Below are positions 10,301-21,399 of a stretch of 64,000 bases of DNA, piece by piece. Numbering within the stretch: the first letter of the stretch is position 1; each line of letters starts with the position of its first letter. The notes beneath the pieces are model-generated. The model was given only the letters and a program-made list of their open reading frames with translations, did not search any database and was not told the origin of the DNA. Location: contig NC_052026.1 in the NCBI RefSeq assembly GCF_015832195.1, positions 14,743,619 to 14,807,618 on the forward strand, read 5' to 3'. Made by a program: the position numbers and the translations under genes. Source of the DNA: Motacilla alba alba. Its lineage: Eukaryota; Chordata; Aves; Passeriformes; Motacillidae.

Positions 10301-13300
10301 GGTCCCCACTGCCCCAGCTGGGAAGGAGCTAGACACCGTTAGCAGATTGCCCTTTGCTTTTCCTCCCCAGCTGTGCTTTCTCCTCAGGTTGGTCTCTTTT
10401 GGGTGTGGGAAGGGCTGCTTTGCCACGGTCTTCGTTTTCCGTTTGTTTCAGAGGCGCTAAGCCCCTTTGCCCCCTGAAACAAAAGGAGAAGGAAAACATT
10501 AATGAGTGTGCTGGCAGTTTGGTGCCAGGGCAGATCTCTTGTTTGACTCAATCATTCCCTTCCTTGGGCAGGTTAAGTGACCTGGAGATGCCTCAAGGCA
10601 CCAAAGCTAGCTGGGCACCAGGGCTGTGCTCGCCCAGCACACGCTGGGCATCCCTGGCTTTGCCTCTTTCCGAGGTCCACAGCAGCACACAGGCCTCCAA
10701 TTTGTACAAACACACGGAGAAATGCCTTCCCCCAGGATTTCCCTCTCTCAGGTTCTGCCAAGGGGCTGTTGGCCTGCGGGAGCAACTTCCCAGCATATCC
10801 CCAGGGGTGTGCATTTTCCATGTGCCTCAACTGTCCCTCAATCTGTAGCTCTCACAGCCCAACCAGCCACTCCTTTCAAGGGACAGCACTTGCACAGGGG
10901 TGTGTAGCCCTGCCCAGACCATTCACAGGGGCAGCTGTGGCTCTGCACTCTGTCCAGCATCCCCCAAAGCAGCTGCAGTGGGGAGCCAAGCCCCCCTGCC
11001 TGCAGAGCTGGTGCTTGACCCCCTCCACAGGCACACAGCAGTGTGAACCCTGCAGGTTTTCCCACAACCATGCAGATTCCATTCTAAGACATCTAATCCC
11101 AGCATTTTGTTTTCCTGGGGTACCTTTCTAGACATCTCACACTCGGTTTGGCAAACACCAAAGGAGAGAAAGAAAGCAGCAGGTTTGGATTACCTTGTAA
11201 TTCTTTGATCAAATCCCTCCAGCTCCAGCACAGCTCAGGACAGACCTTGATATTAGCACTAACCTCAAACCCCAGGACCTGAGGGTGTGGGATGCTGCAC
11301 TTAGAGACTCCTTTAGCCTGAGTTTTACCAAGCCCACAACACAGCTCAGCAACAGCTCCCTCTTCTCAAGTGTCAACAACCTCCCATGGCTTCCCTGGGG
11401 GATTCCAGGGGCTCCTGACCTGGCACCCAGGGGACGCCAGGGGATAAAAGTTGCCAGTGCTCCCTCTTCCCAGTAACCCAAGCCAATAACAAGTTTGGCA
11501 GTGAAACCAGCATGAAGAATGGAGCCATCACTTACTTTGTTCCACAGGACTCGAGGTTGCTGTGGTCACTCCCTGTCAAGAGAAGGGAACCATGAGACAC
11601 CGCTCGTTTTCAGTAACCCTTAATTTTTACCCTCAATGCCCTGTTTTCAGTACAGGTGGCCCTTTTACCCTAAATACCCAATTTTTGTGGCAAGTTGGAT
11701 GGTTTGGCCATGGGCATGAGCATCCTCACTCTCAATGGTACAGAGCAGGAGCACTTAAGTGAGTTTGCCTGGGGGCCAGGGAAGGAAAGGAGAGCTATGT
11801 AAATCTGCTGCTGCTTCTCCTCAGAGCTGAGACCACACCTGCATGAGATGCCAGAGCCTGGACACCAGCCAGTGCTGCACAGAAAGGCAAGGGAACAGTA
11901 AAGAAAGCACATGCTACAGGATCTCCTGCTGCTTAGAAGCCAAACACTGGCTTTCATCAGCTAAGCAGGTCATGGGGACTTGTTCTCTTGACAGAACTTG
12001 GTGACAGCCCAAACCACAGCAGGTCCCAGCACTGATCTAGGGGCATCTGCAGGGCAGGGGACATCCTGCTCGTCAGGGATGTGGTATTTGCATGCTCCTT
12101 CCCTGTCCATCAGACAGCCTACCTGTGTGTCCTGCTTCTCCCTGGTCACCGGCTGCGGCATCACCTTCTCCAGCCCCTGGACAAACCAGCTGAACATCCT
12201 GGAGACAAGAAACCCCTGCTAGAACTGGCAGCCAGAGCCTTTGCTCCGGCATTAGCCGTCCCCGTGGCCACCGGAGCCGGGCAGAAGGTGCCACCGTGGT
12301 TACCTGGCGCCATCCACAGCCCCGGGCTGGGGGCTCAGGGCGGCCCCCGGCTGCGGCTGGCCCTGGGCTGCTGCTGCCTGCGCTGCCGCCGGGACGCTGG
12401 ATTTTGACTTCGCCTGGGTTTTAGTCCCTTCTGTGCCTGCTCAGGTTTATTCGAAAGAAGGAGGATTGGCAACGGAGCTGTCATAAATCGTTGGGAAGTG
12501 CCTCCCGCAGAGGGACGGGCTTCGGGGGCTTCCCTGGCAGCCGGCCTGGGCCGAGGACACGGGCAACGGGGACAGAAGCTGGGTAGGGGCTGTGCCGCGA
12601 TGGCAGGACCTGTGTCCCCACCTCTGGGACCCGTGTCCCCACCCCTCTCGGCACAGAGGGAATCCTGGCTATGGAGACGAGGGAAGCCCAGTTCAGCCCA
12701 GTCCAGCCCGGCCCGACCCAGCCCGGCCCGGCCCGGCCCAGCCCAGCCCGGCCCAGCCCGGCCCAGCCCGGCCCGGCCCAGCCCGGCCCAGCCCGGCCCA
12801 GCCCGGTCCAGCCCGGCCCGACCCAGCCCAGCCCGGCCCAGCCCAGCCCGGCCCGGCCCGGCCCGGCCCGGCCGAGGGACGCGGGTGGGATCGCTCACCT
12901 TCCACCGCACCTTCGCTCCTTTCCTTGGGCTCTGTCTGCAGAGGGACAGAAGGACGGATGGACGTGGCAAAGCACTGCCTGCGGCCTCAGGCCATCCCAG
13001 GTGGACATGTCCCCAGCGCAGGAGCAGCCACATGCTCAGCCCCACATGCTCAGCCCCACACACCCGCCCTGGTTTCAGCCCCACTGCCGTGACAACAAGC
13101 AGCTAACCCGGACACCAGCGCGGCTGACACCAGCCCGGCAGTCCCAAAGGAAGGGTCCCCCCTGCACCAGGGTGGAGGAACACCGCGACAGCACCCAGAG
13201 GTCTCTTTTTGCTCTGCGGAATTCCCTTGGGTTTTCCTCCCCAGGGTCCCAGCTGCGGTGCGCAGGAGGATGAAGGCAGGGAGCTCGCCCCACTCTCACC

Positions 13301-14846
13301 TCTGTCCGGCAGCCCCCGCTCTTCCCCAGCTAGGCAGCGCTCACCTCCGGCTTTTTCATCCCCTCTGGCTGCGGCAAAATCCTCTCGAAGCCCTGTGACA
13401 GCCAGCTGAGCACCCGTTTTCCTGCCCTGCGGGGAGAGCGCCGCGCTCGGGGAGCTCATCCTGCGCCCCCTGCCCTCCCGCATCCCCCCAGCCTGGCTGG
13501 GCACCCACCACTCCTCCGGGACGCTCTCCGGCTCGTCCTCGGAGACGTCCTCCTCGGCATCGAAGGGAGTTATCTCTGCAAGAGAGCACTGCTGTGGGCA
13601 TGGGGAATCTGCACTGCTGGGAGCTTCAGGTGCCCCCATGAGCCACCTCAAGGGGACAAAAGTGCTGGCGTCACCAGCCAGGGAGGTGGGATGTGGGAGT
13701 CCCAGGATGCTGCAAACTACAAACTTCCAGCTCTCCTTACCCAGACCATCGTCATCCTCATCCCCAAGGACTTGGACCTCTGTCTGAAAAGCCAAACATA
13801 TTGTCTGAAAACCTGGCAGCCCGAGAGAGGGACCACTCCACTGAGTGGGGAGGGAAACCTGCCCCTTCCCCAGGGATGGATGGAAGTAAAAGCCCATGTA
13901 GGGCAGGTTTAGTGCTCCCAGTTAGCACCAGGAGAGTGATAAGAAGGAAAAAAGAAGAAAAGGTAAAAAGAGGCACAAGCTGAAATATACCAAACCATTT
14001 CCCAGATCTGTCTCCTACCTCATCAGCAATGTCAATGCTTGTCTCAAAGCTCTTCCCGAGTGCCTGCAGCCCTGGGGCTGGGGCTGGGACTGGCTGGGGA
14101 ATCACCTTCTCCAGCCCATGGGAGATCCAGGAGAGCACACTGCTCCCCACACTGCCAGGGAAAGGTGTGAGTCAAGCTGGGAATGCCATCCAAGGCATCC
14201 AGCCCCCAACAAAAAGCAAAATCCCAAGCAAATCATGCTGCACAAAGGGCGCAGGAGCCGTACCTGTCAAACACAGAACTCGAGTCCTCAGAAACCACAA
14301 AGGTCACTTTCTTTTCTGTTTCTTCAATAGCAGCAGGGGAAAATAAGGCAAGCTCCTATCACCACTCTGGCAGCTCCCAGGAGGCCAGGCAGGAGTGGGA
14401 CAGGAGGGTAAAGGAACACTGATGTGCAGCCTGAGCCAGTGTGGGGCTTACCTTCAGTGCGTGCCCTCTCAGCAGCATCTGTGGGGCCACTGGCCTTTCC
14501 TGTTGGTGCCTTCAGGACAAAAGGCAGGAGGTGTCAGAAAATGAGGCACAGGGGACACTGTCCCGGTTCAAAGGTGGCTGCAAACCCCAGGGACTCCCCA
14601 TCCTCCTGCTGCTTCCCAGCAGCTCAGAGTAGGAATGCATCCCGGCCCCCTTCCCTCCTGGGGGTGCTGCAGTGCTGGGGGTGGATGCAGAGGCAGCAGG
14701 CACCTCTCACCGTGCTCATGGTGTCCCTATCACCCCCAGGCTGGCTCCCTGCTCACCTTGGCTGGCTGCAGCTCCCTCACAGGGGTCTCCTCTGTCACAT
14801 GGGGCACCGGGGGCTGGGGCACCACGCGGTCAATCCAGCCCATCAT
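1208..14846 (-). CDS. CNGB1: CNGB1, cyclic nucleotide-gated channel beta-1, 5' (GARP) part
   Basis: Beta subunit of the rod cGMP-gated cation channel; its GARP part binds outer-segment rim proteins in mammals. Exons (minus, high to low): 14846-14757, 14509-14452, 14321-14264, 14151-14019, 13783-13741, 13575-13509, 13426-13345, 12935-12899, 12436-12304, 12198-12123, 11572-11536, 7773-7608, 6858-6004, 4402-4273, 3926-3884, 1340-1208. Every junction is GT-AG and the phases chain without a stop, giving about 713 codons. The start MMGWIDRVVPQPP matches the mammalian N terminus (M-GW--RV-PQPP). Three further repeats follow: VLSWISHGLEKVIPQPV, VLSWLSQGFERILPQPE and MFSWFVQGLEKVMPQPV. A long Glu-rich exon comes next. 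Pore, S1-S6 and cNMP domain are not in the window and should lie left of base 1. The start could be either of two adjacent ATGs (14846 or 14843). The 11572-11536 to 7773-7608 join is allowed by phase, but a small exon could be missed between them. Confidence 0.88.
1378..3060. other. CNGB1 intron sequence, no firm feature
   Basis: Non-repetitive intronic sequence with short T- and C-runs (about 1520 and 2525-2560). One minus-strand segment (about 2615-2890) is open for 86 codons behind a CTCCCCGCAG acceptor-like site and reads ELDRLVHEKPRAG. I could not match it to CNGB1 and found no good donor, so it is not called as an exon. Confidence 0.6.
3058..3335 (-). mobile_element. CR1 LINE 3' fragment
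   Basis: Matches the reverse complement of the CR1 3' region: GGTTGGAAGGGACC near its left end, then the GGGCAGGGACAT..TCCAGGTTGCTCAATGCC block, CATCCACCACC, TCTCACCACCCTCA..GAAGAATTTCTTCC and CCATTACTCCTTGTCCTATCACTAC. It is 5'-truncated, as usual for CR1. Confidence 0.9.
5640..5872. repeat. Short tandem array (CATCCCTCCCGCACAC and related units)
   Basis: Sixteen-base units CATCCCTCCCGCACAC change to CATCCCTCCAGCATGC and then to about 19-bp CACTCCCATCCCTCCCCAG units. The array lies in the CNGB1 intron just downstream (in gene direction) of the Glu-rich exon. Long frames across it are repeat artefacts. Confidence 0.85.
6004..6858 (-). CDS. CNGB1: CNGB1 glutamate-rich exon (855 nt)
   Basis: This single exon corresponds to the Glu-rich region of the mammalian rod beta subunit and GARP1. 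It opens after a CTTTTCCAG acceptor with R-PCLCSPNTTKGDEEK. It then runs almost without interruption as Glu blocks separated by R/K pairs (units such as ERKKEEEDRKKEEE and ENRKKEEE, with rare Q, M, I, N, G). It ends QEKSA before a GTGAGT donor. The preceding exon ends in phase 2 (ES-R) and this exon restores the frame. It is about 285 codons, much longer than I recall for the human Glu-rich stretch, so it looks expanded by repeat slippage. The sense strand is nearly all purine. Confidence 0.85.
8317..8415 (+). mobile_element. CR1 LINE 3' end fragment
   Basis: About 100 bp of CR1 3' end in forward orientation: GAGCAACCTGGTCTAGTGGAA..TGTCCCTGC, GGTGGAACTGG and AAGGGACCTTCCAACCCAAACCAT. It lies in a CNGB1 intron. 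Confidence 0.85.
8532..8685. repeat. Two-copy tandem duplication, 77-bp unit
   Basis: The segment beginning CCAAAGCCTTTCCCCTTTG at 8532 is repeated almost exactly from 8609, including CTAGCACAGCCCAAGGGCCC and TCTGCAAGACCCAA. The high identity suggests a recent duplication inside the CNGB1 intron. Confidence 0.88.
9325..9612 (+). mobile_element. CR1 LINE 3' fragment
   Basis: Forward-orientation CR1 with the characteristic blocks AAGGACAAGGGGCAACAGTTTTAAACTGAAAGAGG, ATTAATGTTGGACATAAGGAAG, GAAGTGTTCAAGGCCAGGTTGG, AGCAACCTTGTCTA and AGGGAAGTTGGACCAGATCATC. Intronic in CNGB1. Confidence 0.92.
12685..12872. repeat. GC-rich pentamer array (CCCGG/CCCAG)n
   Basis: About 190 bp made almost wholly of AGCCCGGCCC-type decamers and their pentamer halves, between CNGB1 exons 12935-12899 and 12436-12304. 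The minus strand has dense runs of GGG and so could form G-quadruplexes. Long Pro/Ala or Gly/Trp/Ala frames here are artefacts. Confidence 0.92.
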
Positions 14847-14857
14847 CCCGCTGGCTG

Positions 14858-17800
14858 CGGGCAGTGCCCAGGGGTCTCCAGCTGGCAGGAGCCCAGCAGC
14901 AGGGGTGCACACTGCCCAGGGAACACCAGCTGCACCAGCTGCTCACTGGGCTGGCTCTTGAGCAGCTCAAGAAGGTCCTTGGTGTCCTTCCTTTTCCAGG
15001 TCCTGCTGGGGAAACACGGCACTGCAGCACAGCCAGAGCAAACCCCTTATCCCTCACTGCTTTTGTGAGCAAAATAAACACTCTATTTTATTCTCACCAT
15101 CTCAGTTAAACTTGCTTTTCCCAAAGGCAGCTCCTCAGTTAGATGTTCTATTTTCACACCTGTCCTGACTAGGAAGCCATTGCAGATAGATCACAGAAGC
15201 TGTGATGCTCTGCTCAGGGTGCTCTACTCTCCCCATCATTTTTCATTTGAGGGAAGCTGAACAGTAATTTGAACAGAATTTCTTATGAGGAAGTTCATGT
15301 CACAACACACATATTCCCTCTTTCTGCCCCTACAAAACAACGCCTCTCCACCACCTTCCAGCCACAGCCCAGGGACGTGGTGGCTGCTGGGGCAGGAACC
15401 TGCTGGGGGCTGTGGCAAGGGCAGCAAAGGCATCCAGCACTGGCTGCTGTGATGTTGATAGGGCAGGTAAAAGTGAGGTGTTGCAGAGCAGGGATTCAGC
15501 TGTCTAAGTTTTGGCTGCTTGGTCTTTTTGGAACCTTTCCTTCCCTTTGTGAAGCAGCTCCAGGCTGGGATACAGAGCCAAGTGATGCTGCACATTCCCC
15601 TTCTCAGGTACTGAACAAGAGCTGGGGGCTCTCATCCAGCTCAGACTGGGGGTGTCACTTGCTGTTGCCCCTCTGAAGGGCTGTGCTCTGCCCAAAATGC
15701 CCCTCTAAAGATACCCCACTCTGCCCAAAATGAAGGGCTCAGGAGCACCTCAGACAGCCCCCAGGTGACATCTGTGAAGGACAAAAGGAAGCAGATCCCT
15801 GAGCTCCTTCCAGCCCGGCCAGGAGACTGCACAGGAGTTTCAATCCCAGTTCCACACGCAGCAGGTAGAGGCTGGAAGCTGCTCAGCACTGGGCTCTTTG
15901 AATTAACCCCTCATGCAGCTTTCAGGCATGCAGGACATCTTCAGCTCCCTTGAGATGCCTCACTGGGGGCTCTCCAAAGCCTGGCTCCTTAAGTCTAGGC
16001 TGGGGTTTGCAGGAAGGGTGATGTGTGCCCTCAACCCTTTGCTTGCCTGCACCTCCATGCACTCTCCCAGAGACCCCCACACCCCACAGCTGGACAGAGC
16101 GGCTGTACAACACCTCCTGAGGCCTGACAGCCAGAAACCAATTAAATTACCTTGTATCGCTCACTGGGTACAAGAGATCAAGGAGCTGTGAAATCCCTGG
16201 GAACAGCAAGGAAAAGCTGCCAGTGCCTGCAGCAGAGGCATTTCCACCCATGCTTTGGCACTCTCACAGGACCCAAAGAAGCCCAGGGTCCATGTACACA
16301 ACTGAGCCCAAACGATCCTGGAGAAAGCCCCCTGAGGATGTAGTGAGCCCCCCTTGTCAGCCAAGGGCTCCTGACATGAGCCCATGAGCTTGTGCAGCTG
16401 CAAAAGCCTGGACCATATCCCTGTCCTTGGTCTGAGAAAGAAAGTGGAGGACAGAGGCTGTTCCTCTGCAAGATCTGAACAAGAAATGGGCAGAAACATT
16501 TGTGGGTCCCCACAAAACTAGCTGCTGAAAGAAACAGCAATAAGTAGGCAGGATTTGCCTTCAATGACATTAAAGAGTTGGCAGCCTTATGCACCCTGCT
16601 GCATTGCAGGCACCCAGCGGTGCCACCACCTGTTCTGGCAGCTCCTTTTGCCAGCCAGCAAAAGCCCTCAGTCTCATTTCTAAGAGCAAGAAGGGCACAG
16701 ACCCACAGCCTCACTTGGAGCAGGGAGCACCGTGGCCTTTCCTTCTCCTCCAGCAGCTGATCAAACCTCCACATCACCCATCCCTCCCAGCATCACTCCC
16801 GACGGACCAGCCCAGCTCATCCCCCGGCTGTTTCGGATCACCAAACCCCCCTGTGATGGGAGAGGTGGCCCTGCCAAGCTCCCAGCCGCGTCCCTCGCCC
16901 CCATCGCTGCCACTTACCCCCGCGGGCTCAGCGCTGCCTCCCTGGGAAGCCACCCTGGGACGCGTGGGCTCCCTTGGCCCCTGCAGCTCGCCAGTGCCTC
17001 CCCAGCCCACCCCAATCGGCTCAGGGCTCTGCGAGGATTAGCCCTGTGCTGCTGCAAATGGGATTACTGGCACCCAGCTGTCCTGAGTGCCCCGGCTTCC
17101 TGCAGCCTGCCTGGCTTTGGTGCAGGGTGCTGCAAAAAAAAACCCCAAAATCAAACAGGTCTGAGCACCCTCAAAATCCCTGGTGCCACCAAAGCTACCC
17201 CAGGCACTCACCGGCAGCGCCGTGGGGAAGGCAGGCGTCTCACCCATGCACAGGGGGTGCAGGGATGTGCACAGGAGCAGCAGTGGAGCTGCTTGAACCC
17301 CGTGGGGTGACACAGGGTGATGTGCCAAGGGTGCTCCACCCACAGCTCTGCCCCAGCTCCAGAGCAACCACAGCAAATCTGTGCTGGGTTGGGCTAAGCT
17401 TCCCCTTGCTGAGCCTGCCAATTGCTGCTTGATCCGTTTACCTCCAGCCCTGAACGACTGCCAGCCTTTCCCACTGCCCCTAATCTTGGCCACAATGACA
17501 CCCTGGAATCCAGTGCCAACATGGCTTCTGTGCCCTATGTCCAGCCTGTTTCTTCACGCCCAGAGCTCCCTGGAGCAGCGCCGGAGCTCCCTGACCTGCT
17601 TCCTCCTCCCCTGGCTCCAAGGGTGTCTCCATCCTGGTGGGCAACACCTACCCATCATGCCTGGCCCCAGCAGCTCTGTGTCAGGCTCCTCTCTTGCTGT
17701 CACAGGATGAGGGATGCAAAGCAAACCCTCAGGAAAAGCTTGAACAGTTGAATGTGGGGCTGGGATCCCAGAGCACAACATGCAGCAGCTTCTGCCCCCC

Positions 17801-18140
17801 TAACAGCTGCTCCCTTCTGGCAGGAAGAGACTCCTGCCTGCTCCTGGCCTGAAGCTCCCAAGGAGGAGTTTCGCCCTGGAGAGGGATCATTCCAACTCTA
17901 GCAGGGGTAAAACCCCTCAGCATACTCTGCTTGTGTTTGCTTTCGGCCCCTGGGAGCCTGTTTGTACCCTGCATCTTCTGGTTACCAGGAAGATGAACCA
18001 TCGATTCTACTTCAAAAAAGTTCAGGGGAAAGAAAGAAAACAAGAAAAAAAACCCAAGCAGAGCCAGACAGAGCACAAAGACAGATGAGGAGGCAGTGCT
18101 TGGCACATGGCCTCCACTCCAGAAACCTTACACACCCACA
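14858..18140. other. CNGB1 upstream region, no gene recognised
   Basis: An acceptor-like CTGCCCGCAG stands 10 bases before the CNGB1 ATG pair, so a non-coding first exon is likely upstream, possibly in the GC-richer stretch around 16.8-17.1 kb. In mammals TEPP (SPMIP8) lies between CNGB1 and ZNF319 on the opposite strand; I could not recognise it here. No tRNA, rRNA or repeat was identified. Confidence 0.4.
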
Positions 18141-18162
18141 GGAAGGTATAAATAACTATAAA

Positions 18163-18168
18163 TTTATT
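18163..18168 (-). terminator. AATAAA poly(A) signal (minus strand)
   Basis: TTTATT on the plus strand in an AT-rich setting preceded (on the minus strand) by a TGTATGTGTGTATATATATTG stretch, typical of a 3'UTR end. It serves either the unassigned transcript ending at 18303 or a very long ZNF319 3'UTR. Confidence 0.45.
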
Positions 18169-18302
18169 AGTAAAGCAAAACCATTTGACACTCACACAGA
18201 AGAGCGGGATGTGTTATTACAATATATATACACACATACATGGAGTATCATCTTAGAAACACATGGAGAGCAGTGTTAAAGGCACTGCAAGCCACGCAAA
18301 CC

Positions 18303-18559
18303 TCAGCAACCTTGGCTGTGAATTCCGACAGCCCCGGGAACTCTGCCAGAGTCGTGCCCACAGGTTGGGAGGCGCTCGAGAATCTCACTGACCATGAAGT
18401 CCCTCAGATCCACGGCTTGGAGGCACTCAGAAACAAGCCCACGGTCCAGCTGCCACCTGTGGTCCTGCTCTCTCCACTGAGCATCCCAGGCACGCTGTGA
18501 GAGCAGCATCTTCACATGCAGGGGCAGCTGCCAGGAGATGCTGCGGAGGAAGAATGCTT
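18303..18559 (-). CDS. Unassigned candidate last exon, protein-like
   Basis: I do not recognise this protein. After the acceptor CTTCTCCCCAG the frame reads EAFFLRSISWQLPLHVKMLL, continues with RAWDAQWREQDHRWQLDRGL and VDLRDFMVSEILERL, and ends at TGA (18305-18303). Composition is balanced, with many G-starting codons, unlike the low-complexity frames elsewhere. An AATAAA on the same strand follows about 135 bases later (18168-18163). Other minus-strand segments with splice sites lie upstream: 21142-21060 (LPGVQWSLAARVGASELAER, then LIFARRR), 20995-20882 (GFGEIISWLCPALFPPQ, AAWVTAWHLEQRRV) and 19971-19862 (RVAVLELVCHQPHGKC, FKTWLAALLRMLKGW). The first two join in phase; the rest I could not chain. 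It could be a real small gene, a decayed gene or chance frames in a long ZNF319 3'UTR. Confidence 0.3.
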
Positions 18560-18569
18560 CTGGGGAGAA

Positions 18570-21050
18570 GCTGGGTGCTCACCCGGGCCTGGGGGGAGCT
18601 GCCAGCCCCAAACCTCACTGGCCTGCCCTTACTGAATCTCAGCATTTCACCTGCATGCACAGGAACCTTCCCACAGGTGAACCCTGTGGAGAAAGAGTAA
18701 AACTCTGAAGTATAACAAGATGGTTTTGCCTATTTTTTAATGGTCAGGCTTGAGCTGCAGCCTGGACTTGATGGTAAATACCCAAGGGAAGTGCAGAAAG
18801 TGTTCTCCTCCCTCCTCCCTGCAAGGGCAGGCTTGAGTGACCAGAGATGGTCCCAAAACCGTCAGAGGATGCTTTCCCCTTTGTCCCCCAGTCCAGCACA
18901 TGGGCCCCAAGACCAGAGCGTGAACATCTTCCCACCCAGACTGCAGAGATGGCATCTGCTCACTGGAGAGCTGGCATGGCCACCTGAGCCTCCCCATGGT
19001 CCCAGGGGTGTCCATGCCACAGCTAACTCAGCTCAGCTGCCTGCTTGATGCACACAGCTGCTCCACTGTCCCAGCCCTCCCAGGGGAACCAACTGCACTG
19101 CCTGAGCCCACCCCAGTGCCATGACATTCCCCAGGAATGTCTGACAGTCCTTCACTGACTTAATCCCCAGCCTTGGAGACAGAAATGGCAGCTCCCACCC
19201 CAGTCCCCATTTCCTACAGCTCTGTTATGCCTCTTGGTCCTGGCTTGGATTCACTTGTCAGAGCATGGGCAGGATCCTGTGCCAAGCTGCCAGGTCACAG
19301 GCATTGCCCCTGTCCAGTGAAATGGATGGCCTGCTGTGGGGAAGGACCAGAAGCACCCACTGGATTCCAGACTCAGGTCCTAAACAACTGATCCCACCAT
19401 CAGTGGTTTGGCATCACTGGGATCCAGCCTCAGCCTGGGAAAGGAATTTGGGGCTGGGGAGAGCAGAGGGAGGTGGGAAGGAAGGAAGAAACTTCACAAT
19501 CAGTATGGAAGAAGGAATGAAAAACAAACCACTGCTAACAAATAAAGAACTGAATAAAGAAAAGAAGCTGAGAATGTCTTTTAAAAGTATAAGCTGTGGA
19601 AGGGAAGGGGCTGAGACAGGTAAAGGCATCCTGTAGGTAGAGTCAAGGGAACTGAAGATCAGTAAAAGCCCAGGTTACAGACTACCTTTTCCTGGACCCA
19701 GGAAGCCAGAGGAACAGCAGCCCTAGAGAGCAGGACTTATGTCCTGAAGAACACTCACACAACCTCTGCCCAACCTAACCCTCCTCTCCACCTGCTCAGC
19801 AGCATCTTATGCTCAGACTGCTGCCAAGGACAACCACCCTTTGGGAGGGACCCCCTGCTACCCAGCCCTTCAGCATCCTCAGCAGGGCTGCCAACCAGGT
19901 CTTGAACTGCCTCGAGCACTTGCCATGGGGCTGGTGGCACACCAGCTCCAGCACAGCAACTCTCTGAGGTGCTGCAGGGCAGTGAGGAATGCAAGAGGCC
20001 AAGCAGAGGCAGGAGTTGCTTGAAACAAACACCAGAAGTGAAGCGCAACAGGTACAGAGTAGAGACGTGGTTTACTCCCCAGAGGGCTTTGGCCCCAGCT
20101 GCTCTTTGGTTTGAAAAGGAAACAGCAGCAGTCAGCAGAGAGCCCTACAGTGTGATGCCCCAGGGACATCAGCTCCCAGGCCAGCCTGTGCCTCCCCATG
20201 CAGCAGCACAGCGCTCCTGACACTCATGTGCCTCCTGCTGCTTCCACCTCCTCTCACCTCACTGGGCACAACACGACCTAAAGGCACAGCAATGGAGATG
20301 GACCTGCTTCCCCCATCCCTGCAGGCAACACTGCTGCTTCCAACTGGAAAATGCTCCTATAAAAATATACCCAAAGCTCTCTGTGGCCACTCAGTGCCCA
20401 CCCCACACAGATCCTCCACCTGCAAGCTCCAGCTGCATGTTCTCCATGGGCTTCAGCTGGATTTGGGCTCTTGCAGGGCAGCAAATGAAACAAGAGACTG
20501 AGTCCCCATGGACTCAGAGCCAGGCCTAACAATGATGTTCTAAGCCCACACCATGATGTTTTTGAACCTGGAGGCACCTATTCACCAGCTGATGACCTGG
20601 TCCTGGGCTCATCCCTGCCAAGCTCCCCACAGCATCCCCTCTCTCCCTGGCCTGGGGTCCCACGTGCACAGCCCTGACGAGTCTCTCTGCCCAGGGCACT
20701 GCTTGACCATTGCCACATCCTAGGCAGAGCCATAGCTCCCCACTGGGATATCCAGGGCTTTCCCAGCTGCTCAGCAGAAGAGAAACACCCCCCAACAGTC
20801 CCTACGGCCAGCTGTACCAAGGAGACAGGATCTGGCAGCCCCATGGTGTGTGCATAGTGTGGAGCTGCGTCTGGGGCTCACCACACCCTCCTCTGCTCCA
20901 AGTGCCAGGCAGTCACCCAGGCAGCTCCCACAGGCTCCTGGGGAGGGAAGAGAGCAGGGCACAGCCAGCTGATGATTTCTCCAAACCCTCCTCTGCTGCT
21001 CCAGAAAGCAACAGCAGAGCCACAACAGCCCATGGAGGCTGCAGCTGATT
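18570..21050. other. Region of unassigned minus-strand segments
   Basis: Apart from the candidate exon fragments described for 18303-18559, this stretch shows no repeat or RNA gene that I recognise. Purine-rich AAGAAA tracts lie near 19480-19570. Confidence 0.35.
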
Positions 21051-21399
21051 CCATCTCACGCCCTCCTCCTAGCAAAGATGAGCCTCTCTGCAAGCTCTGA
21101 GGCACCGACCCTGGCTGCCAGCGACCACTGAACTCCTGGCAGCTGTGCTGGGCAAGAGCAGAGGAACCACAGGCCAAGGCAGCAACAGAGCAAAGGTTCA
21201 GGTGGGTGCCACAGTCCTCATCTGGTCCCACATTCGAGCCTCCATCACCACCAAGCCCTTCTGTAAAGACAGGATTAGCCTTCCTTTGTTTGGACTCTCT
21301 TTTACTCCTACAGCAAAGCATACACTGAACTTACTACATATTAAACAGCAAAAACCAGTTACCTAGAACTAAAGAGTTTTTTAAAAATCCAAGTTACCA

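Noticed and set aside
10082..10426. Lys-rich minus-strand frame as an internal CNGB1 exon
   Set aside because: In the phase required by exon 11572-11536 the exon at 10473 hits a stop after five codons, so it cannot be internal; kept only as a possible alternative last exon.
12335..13106. Pro/Ala- and Gly/Trp/Ala-rich frames on both strands
   Set aside because: Generated by the CCCGG/CCCAG array inside a CNGB1 intron.
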